From positions 53,271 to 117,270 of the forward strand of contig NZ_QPKV01000015.1 of assembly GCF_003339865.1 (NCBI RefSeq): a stretch of DNA of 64,000 nucleotides, given 5' to 3'. Position numbers and translations under genes: made by a program. Source of the DNA: Pedobacter chinensis. GTDB taxonomy: Bacteria > Bacteroidota > Bacteroidia > Sphingobacteriales > Sphingobacteriaceae. Position 1 is the first letter of the stretch, and every line of letters begins with the position of its first letter. Shown in pieces: positions 59,473 through 64,000 of the stretch. The notes below the pieces were generated by a model. It made no database searches. It was given only the letters and a program-made list of their open reading frames with translations, and had not been told where the DNA came from.

Positions 59473-60744
59473 ATGAAACGCGACACCCAAATTTTTGAAC
59501 TTATTGATAAAGAACTTAACCGCCAGGAGCACGGATTAGAGCTTATCGCATCTGAAAACTTTGTAAGCAGGCAGGTAATGGAAGCTGCTGGTTCTGTACT
59601 CACTAATAAATATGCAGAGGGATTACCAGGTAAACGTTACTATGGTGGTTGTCAGGTGGTGGATGTAGTGGAACAAATTGCAATTGATAGAGCAAAAGAG
59701 TTATTTGGAGCAGCGTGGGTTAATGTTCAACCTCACTCTGGCGCGCAGGCAAATGCAGCGGTTATGTTAGCTGTTCTTCAACCCGGAGATAAAATTTTAG
59801 GCTTCGATCTTTCTCACGGAGGTCACTTAACACATGGTTCGCCGGTTAACTTTTCGGGTAAATTATACCAACCATTATTTTATGGGGTAGAGAAAGAAAC
59901 CGGATTAATTGATTATAAAAAATTAGAAGAGGTTGCATTAGCAGAGAAACCAAAATTAATTATCTGCGGTGCATCAGCATATTCACGTGAGTGGGATTAC
60001 GCTTTTATCCGTTCTGTAGCCGATAAAATTGGTGCTTTGGTGTTGGCAGATATTTCACATCCGGCGGGTTTAATCGCTAAGGGTTTATTGGCCAACCCAC
60101 TTCCACATTGTCATATTGTTACAACTACTACACATAAAACTTTACGTGGCCCTCGTGGTGGGATGATTATGATGGGCAAAGATTTTGAAAACCCATGGGG
60201 ATTGAAAACGCCTAAAGGCGAAACCCGTATGATGAGTAATCTATTGGATATGGCTGTTTTTCCTGGAACTCAGGGTGGTCCATTAGAGCATATCATAGCA
60301 GCAAAAGCAATTGCTTTTGGAGAAGCATTAACTGATGAATACGGTACTTATATTAAACAGGTAGCAGCTAATGCGCAAGCAATGGCTAAAGCTTTTGTGG
60401 CAAAAGGTTACGGAATTATTTCTGGCGGAACTGATAACCATTTAATGCTTATTGATCTTAGAAATAAAAACATCACCGGAAAAGTTGCAGAGAATGCTTT
60501 GGAAAGAGCTGAAATCACCGTTAATAAGAATATGGTTCCGTTTGATGATAAGTCGCCATTTGTTACTTCCGGTATTCGCGTAGGCACTGCTGCAATTACT
60601 ACCCGCGGTTTAAAAGAAGCTGAAATGGAGAAAATCGTTGATTTGATCGATCAGGTTTTAACAAATCCTGAAGATGAAGCAAATATCAATGCAGTTAAAG
60701 CAGAAGTGATCAATCTGGTTGGTGCATTTCCACTTTATAAATAA
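59473..60744 (+). CDS. glyA: Serine hydroxymethyltransferase
   Basis: This 423-residue PLP enzyme converts serine and tetrahydrofolate to glycine and methylene-tetrahydrofolate. ELNRQEHGLELIASENFVSRQVMEAAGSVLTNKYAEGLPGKRYYGG is the standard start, NVQPHSGAQANAAVM and GHLTHGSPVNFSGK follow, and the PLP lysine is Lys222 in TTTTHKTLRGPRGG. GGTDNHLMLIDLR and SGIRVGTAAITTRG are near the end. It is a single transcription unit with its own -7-like element and a hairpin terminator 30 bp after the stop codon. Confidence 0.98.
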   Translation: MKRDTQIFELIDKELNRQEHGLELIASENFVSRQVMEAAGSVLTNKYAEGLPGKRYYGGCQVVDVVEQIAIDRAKELFGAAWVNVQPHSGAQANAAVMLAVLQPGDKILGFDLSHGGHLTHGSPVNFSGKLYQPLFYGVEKETGLIDYKKLEEVALAEKPKLIICGASAYSREWDYAFIRSVADKIGALVLADISHPAGLIAKGLLANPLPHCHIVTTTTHKTLRGPRGGMIMMGKDFENPWGLKTPKGETRMMSNLLDMAVFPGTQGGPLEHIIAAKAIAFGEALTDEYGTYIKQVAANAQAMAKAFVAKGYGIISGGTDNHLMLIDLRNKNITGKVAENALERAEITVNKNMVPFDDKSPFVTSGIRVGTAAITTRGLKEAEMEKIVDLIDQVLTNPEDEANINAVKAEVINLVGAFPLYK

Positions 60745-60772
60745 TATTATATATATACTTTAGATACATAAA

Positions 60773-60806
60773 GAAAGCAGTTACATTAGTTTGTAGCTGC
60801 TTTTTT
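60773..60806 (+). terminator. Terminator of glyA
   Basis: GAAAGCAGTTAC (60773-60784) pairs with GTAGCTGCTTTTTT (60793 on) over an 8-nt loop with one mismatch, and six T follow in the arm. It lies about 30 bp after the stop codon. Confidence 0.85.
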
Positions 60807-60901
60807 GTGCACAAAAGAAGTGTTAAGTCCTTTTTGCAAATGATCCTACTATTGAACAGATCATGGTAATCCTACAATCTTAAAATCCTGGTCTAAAAGT
60901 A

Positions 60902-60937
60902 AAGGGCCGATATTCTTTTGAAGAAATATCGACCCTT
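60902..60937 (-). terminator. Terminator of the beta-helix lipoprotein gene
   Basis: AAGGGCCGATATT and GATATCGACCCTT-type arms (60902-60937) form a 12-13-bp stem with one G-U pair, about 75 bp beyond the - strand stop codon, followed on the - strand by TTTACTTTT. Confidence 0.6.
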
Positions 60938-61010
60938 ACCATCTAAATTAACGCTCTCGAATATATAAACGGCTTCAGACAGAAATTGTTTTGAGAGAAA
61001 TGAAAAAAAA

Positions 61011-62387
61011 TTAATTTTTCTCATAACAACCTAGCGACGAAGGAAAAAATCTGGTCATATTTTTTATATCCCTGTTAAGATAGCTGTTAAAATAAACATC
61101 GGTACTAAGGTCATATCCTTTTTTTAAAGCCGGACTACCACTTGTTAACTCAAAATTTTCTAAGCGCTGCGATACAAATGCCGGGTCTGTGTTTAAAATA
61201 TTGTCATTGCTGGCATAAGTGGTAACTGTGGTCTTGATTAGATTATTCCAAATATTGCTCTGAACAATGGCTGAAGTTTTTTGCTGGATATCTAACTCAT
61301 TACTTAATGAACCCCAGATAATATTATTGGTTAAATCCAGGCTAAGATTGTTGTAGGCTTTTGTAGATAAGTAATCTGAAAAGCTCAGCGCTGCGGTTTT
61401 ACGTGGAAAATTCAAATTATAACCCGCAAAGGTGTTTTGCTTCAAATTATAATGGCCACCCCCAACAGCATATATTAAGTAATTACCACAATTGTAAAAC
61501 AGGTTATTAAAAGCTAATAACTCTGAGTGATATCCTATGTATGCAGCAACCTGCATGTTTTTTATAATTGTATTACTCAGGATCAACTTCGGATTTGCGT
61601 TTATTGAAAGTGAATCTGAGGTTATACCTACTGATGCATTCTTGATGGTAGCGTATTTGATCTCACCGCTACCGGTTCTTTTTAAAAAGATTCCTTTCCA
61701 TTGTCCCGGCTCATTACTATATAAGCTTTCCAGCCTATCACTACAAAATAATATAGGCTTATTAATCGATCCATTGGCGATTAGATTGCCCTCAATGTTC
61801 AAGCTTGCATCTTTATGGAAATAAAGCCGGGCACCAGGCTGTACCGTTAATGATGAGTTGCTTCTAACCGTTACCGCCCCATTAATGATATATGGTAGAT
61901 CATCTGTCCAGGTGGTATTGGTATTGATTGATGAACCATTAATGAAAACAGCATTTTGTCCATAAGCAGCCAATTGAATAACCTGCCTGTTTCCATTCGT
62001 GTTGAATATGATCGAATCTTGCACAATGAAAGGTAATCCGTTTGTGTTTGGATTAATGGTAACCTTAACGAAAACATTTATTGAATCTCTGGCACTGATG
62101 ATAAGGTTTCTTTTAGTACTGGCGTTTTCCCCATTGATATTAATGTTAAATGCAGATGAATTTCCACCAGCTAAACCGATATCGGAAATACTAATTGCAG
62201 CATTGTTCTTATTCAGGATCTTTATGCCTTTAGTAATAGAACCAACGGATGTGAATACAGTGTCGAATAAAACGCTGTCAGTGGAAAAAGCAAGCATTGC
62301 ATTTTGATCTGTTGTAATTCGCTCTTCTTTTCTGCAACCAGAAGAGATTATTATTAGTATAAAAGCAAAGCAGATCATCTTGGGCAT
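61011..62387 (-). CDS. Surface lipoprotein with Ig-like and right-handed beta-helix domains
   Basis: This 458-residue protein carries a lipoprotein signal, ICFAFILIIISSG-C (Cys18). Residues about 30-140 resemble an Ig-like fold common in Bacteroidota cell-surface proteins (SVLFDTVFTSVGSITKGIKILNKNN), and 165-440 a right-handed beta-helix with PGARLYFHKDASLNIEGNLIANG, GQWKGIFLKRTGSGEIKYATIKNASVGI and NTIIKNMQVAAYIGYHSEL. The RLENFELTSGSPALKKG end is typical of such helix caps. It probably sits in the outer membrane. It is not part of the polysaccharide operons, and function is unknown beyond surface location. Confidence 0.82.
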   Translation of the reverse strand: MPKMICFAFILIIISSGCRKEERITTDQNAMLAFSTDSVLFDTVFTSVGSITKGIKILNKNNAAISISDIGLAGGNSSAFNININGENASTKRNLIISARDSINVFVKVTINPNTNGLPFIVQDSIIFNTNGNRQVIQLAAYGQNAVFINGSSINTNTTWTDDLPYIINGAVTVRSNSSLTVQPGARLYFHKDASLNIEGNLIANGSINKPILFCSDRLESLYSNEPGQWKGIFLKRTGSGEIKYATIKNASVGITSDSLSINANPKLILSNTIIKNMQVAAYIGYHSELLAFNNLFYNCGNYLIYAVGGGHYNLKQNTFAGYNLNFPRKTAALSFSDYLSTKAYNNLSLDLTNNIIWGSLSNELDIQQKTSAIVQSNIWNNLIKTTVTTYASNDNILNTDPAFVSQRLENFELTSGSPALKKGYDLSTDVYFNSYLNRDIKNMTRFFPSSLGCYEKN

Positions 62388-62446
62388 AAATCAAACTTAA
62401 ATAATTTTTGAGTGATTGCAATAAAGATTATTTAATACAAACAAAG

Positions 62447-63145
62447 CTATTCAGCATAAGCCAGTGCAGCAATACTTACCTTCGAAGCACCACAACTCAA
62501 AAGCTCATTAGCACAAGCTTCCAACGTAGCTCCGGTTGTTACAACGTCATCAACCAATAAAATGTGCCTGTTCTTTAGTAAATCTGGTTTAACGGCCTTA
62601 AAAACGTCCTGCATATTTTCATACCTGTTGTATCTGCTTTTTTTTGTTTGGCTTTCCGTTGCAATATTTCGAATGAGATCTGTTTCACTAAATGGAATGC
62701 CCATAATATTCGAAATCCCCTCTGCAATATAGGTGCTTTGGTTATAACCCCTTTGTTTTAGCTTTTTCAAATGTAACGGAACTGGAATAATCAAGTCTAC
62801 ATCCGTATATAATAAGCTTAGTTTTAATCTTTCGCCAAGCTTATTCCCTAGTAAAATTCCAATATCAGTTTTTCCATTGTATTTTAAGTTATGGATCAGG
62901 TTTTGAACCTTGGTTCCTTTTCTGAAATACAACATGGCCATCGCAGCGTTTAGGGGTAGTCTTCCCCATAATTGTTTGGCCACTCTATTTTCGCTATGAA
63001 TATGGTAGTCAGTAAAAGGTAAATCGTATAAACATTTTGTGCATATCAAACGCTCACTGTAATATAAAGGAATGCCACAAGCATTACAGAGGTTTGGAAA
63101 CAGCAATCCTATTAAATCATAACCCAAACGTTTAACGGCTAACAT
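62447..63145 (-). CDS. comF: ComF-family phosphoribosyltransferase-like protein
   Basis: The 232-residue protein has an N-terminal zinc-finger-like part with four cysteines (LCNACG...ICTKCL) and a phosphoribosyltransferase domain: VQNLIHNLKYNGKTDIGILLGNKLGERL, DVDLIIPVPLHLKKLKQRGYNQSTYIAEGI and the PRPP loop HILLVDDVVTTGATLEAC. ComF proteins take part in DNA uptake in competent bacteria and possibly in nucleotide salvage; their biochemical role is not settled. It lies 59 bp upstream of the lipoprotein gene on the same strand. Confidence 0.93.
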   Translation of the reverse strand: MLAVKRLGYDLIGLLFPNLCNACGIPLYYSERLICTKCLYDLPFTDYHIHSENRVAKQLWGRLPLNAAMAMLYFRKGTKVQNLIHNLKYNGKTDIGILLGNKLGERLKLSLLYTDVDLIIPVPLHLKKLKQRGYNQSTYIAEGISNIMGIPFSETDLIRNIATESQTKKSRYNRYENMQDVFKAVKPDLLKNRHILLVDDVVTTGATLEACANELLSCGASKVSIAALAYAE

Positions 63146-63427
63146 TTATCTAATCTATTAAATTTTGTTTGAATATTAAATCAAAGTTATTGGAAAAATT
63201 CCAGCCCGTTCTCCCATATATTCATCATCCGATCCTTCTTTTTGAACGTCTACCGGTTGCCAAACGGCCTTTTATGGAGATGGGTTCAAGGTCATATGCC
63301 CCACGTCCAGGCCTTGATTCCCTTAATGACTTGATGGCCCATGAGGGATTTGGCTGTGGCCGCGTTAAATTTTTCCCTTTGATGGACAGTGGCTTACGGA
63401 GAACAGCAGAAGAAAAGCGACAAAGGC

Positions 63428-63458
63428 TTTGGAAATGGGTTTGTTTTTTCTACCTTTG
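63428..63458 (+). promoter_or_regulatory. rRNA-type promoter P1 (TTTG-N19-TACCTTTG)
   Basis: TTTG at 63428-63431 and TACCTTTG at 63451-63458 are separated by exactly 19 nt, a perfect match to the Bacteroidota sigma consensus. The start region reads GCATCCCGCTTCGG. Confidence 0.88.
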
Positions 63459-63548
63459 CATCCCGCTTCGGAGGAGACGGTAAGGTTGAAAGGTTGGGCA
63501 TGGGGATCGTGAGAGAGGAAAAGGGCCTGGATTTTTTTTCAAAATAAA

Positions 63549-63579
63549 TTTGGAGAGAAGAAAAAGATCGCTACCTTTG
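63549..63579 (+). promoter_or_regulatory. rRNA-type promoter P2 (TTTG-N19-TACCTTTG)
   Basis: TTTG at 63549-63552 and TACCTTTG at 63572-63579 with a 19-nt spacer. The start region GCGGCCCGGTCCGG resembles that of P1. Confidence 0.9.
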
Positions 63580-63675
63580 CGGCCCGGTCCGGAAGGAACG
63601 GGGGGCCGGTCGGAATGCCGGCGCATTGAAAGGCAAAAGGGAAAAAGGGACGGCGAAAAAATAAATCGTTTTTTA

Positions 63676-63706
63676 TTTGGAAGTCAGAAAAAGATTCCTA
63701 CCTTTG
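63676..63706 (+). promoter_or_regulatory. rRNA-type promoter P3 (TTTG-N19-TACCTTTG)
   Basis: TTTG at 63676-63679 and TACCTTTG at 63699-63706 with a 19-nt spacer. The start region GCACTCCCAACGG again resembles P1 and P2. The spacer shares GTCAGAAAAAGAT-like wording with P2. Confidence 0.9.
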
Positions 63707-64000
63707 CACTCCCAACGGAAACGAAGGGAAAAAAGAGATCAGGTGGCGGATGTCACGACGATCGACGAACAAAGATCAAAACGAGCGGAAACAGGGAAGA
63801 GACGAACAAGACTCATGCCCGATGGAAGCGAGAAGATACACAAAGAGGCCGCCGCGAGGTTCAAGGCCGGAGAAGTTCTTAAAAGAGATGTCAATGTAGC
63901 GCAAGCGGGGTAATGAAGTACGGATTCAAGTACAGAGTTCCGAAGCTTGATTTTAAAGTCAATGTCTGACAGACATAACAAAAAAAGATGACCAATTTTA

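Larger units (their letters stand above)
63146..64000. other. Leader and promoter region of a stable RNA operon
   Basis: The last 855 bp differ from the rest of the window: purine-rich on the + strand and much richer in GC. Three tandem promoters lie at 63428-63458, 63549-63579 and 63676-63706. After them comes a leader of about 290 bp without coding character, containing the inverted repeat ATGTCTG-A-CAGACAT at 63962-63976. Several frames run through it only because stops are rare in such composition. The layout matches the upstream region of Bacteroidota rRNA operons; the 16S gene itself would begin beyond the window. Confidence 0.7.

Noticed and set aside
63169..63483. 104-codon + strand frame before the promoter array
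   Set aside because: It runs into promoter P1 and its product has no family features; open frames are expected by chance in this purine-rich, stop-poor DNA.
63550..63981. Overlapping frames on both strands in the stable RNA leader
   Set aside because: They are rich in Arg, Lys and Glu only because of composition, overlap promoters P2 and P3, and lack any protein signature.
1..64000. tRNA, rRNA genes, insertion sequences, prophage or transposase genes
   Set aside because: I looked on both strands and saw no transposase or integrase motifs and no tRNA-like cloverleaf. The rRNA signal is limited to promoters and leader at the right edge.

Overview
The window looks like a chromosomal piece of a Bacteroidota member, most likely a Pedobacter-like Sphingobacteriaceae. 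The evidence is AT-rich DNA without strong Shine-Dalgarno sites, promoters of the Bacteroidota form TTTG-N19-TAnnTTTG, a giant surface protein with a type IX secretion (Por) sorting tail, a RemB/Wzi-like outer-membrane protein, and a eukaryote-like UDP-glucose dehydrogenase and UDP-xylose synthase. The genus is an inference; no 16S rRNA gene lies in the window.

About 57 kb is devoted to making, exporting and modifying cell-surface polysaccharide. (1) 1-7.9 kb, + strand: the end of a variable glycan cassette (GT2 fragment, two pyruvyltransferases around a propeller-like protein, an alginate-lyase-fold protein lacking the expected catalytic His, an EpsG-like polymerase, a GT-B enzyme and an Alg14/Alg13-type two-subunit glycosyltransferase). 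(2) 8.2-18 kb, +: precursor and initiation genes (manC, ugd, a WcaJ-type initiating transferase, a nucleotidyltransferase, a membrane UDP-GlcNAc 4,6-dehydratase, a RemB/Wzi-like protein). (3) 18.6-23.7 kb: a DUF1972/GT4 glycosyltransferase with an O-acetyltransferase, a histidine kinase and response regulator transcribed divergently, and a second WcaJ-type transferase. (4) 24.3-29.8 kb, -: a four-gene CDP-sugar operon and a GT4 enzyme. (5) 30.6-42.8 kb, +: the second export and assembly operon (Wza lipoprotein, Wzc tyrosine kinase, Wzx flippase, Wzy/ligase-like polymerase and six glycosyltransferases). (6) 43.1-48.2 kb, +: a 1720-residue beta-helix protein with ten exact 240-bp repeats and a T9SS tail. 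(7) 48.5-55.8 kb, -: wecG with an oxidoreductase and an unknown protein, then UDP-xylose synthase, fcl, gmd and a frameshifted second manC.

From 56 kb on the genes are housekeeping: dxs, a small protein, scpA, glyA, a beta-helix lipoprotein and comF. At the right edge three tandem, perfectly spaced consensus promoters face rightwards, very probably those of an rRNA operon starting just beyond the window.

The genes supply GDP-mannose and GDP-fucose, UDP-glucuronate and UDP-xylose, a 4,6-dehydrated UDP-HexNAc and a CDP-hexose. Sugars are loaded on undecaprenyl phosphate by either WcaJ paralogue, extended by the glycosyltransferases, flipped by Wzx, polymerised and exported through Wza/Wzc.

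The most interesting unexplained signal is a short conserved leader hairpin, about TAGYC-loop-GGGCTATTG. It occurs about 80-110 nt before the start codon of six polysaccharide transcription units (260 nt in a seventh), is absent from the housekeeping genes, and keeps its stem partly through G-U pairs. It may be an ops-like or RNA-level control element. Positions were read by eye; no similarity search or folding program was run.
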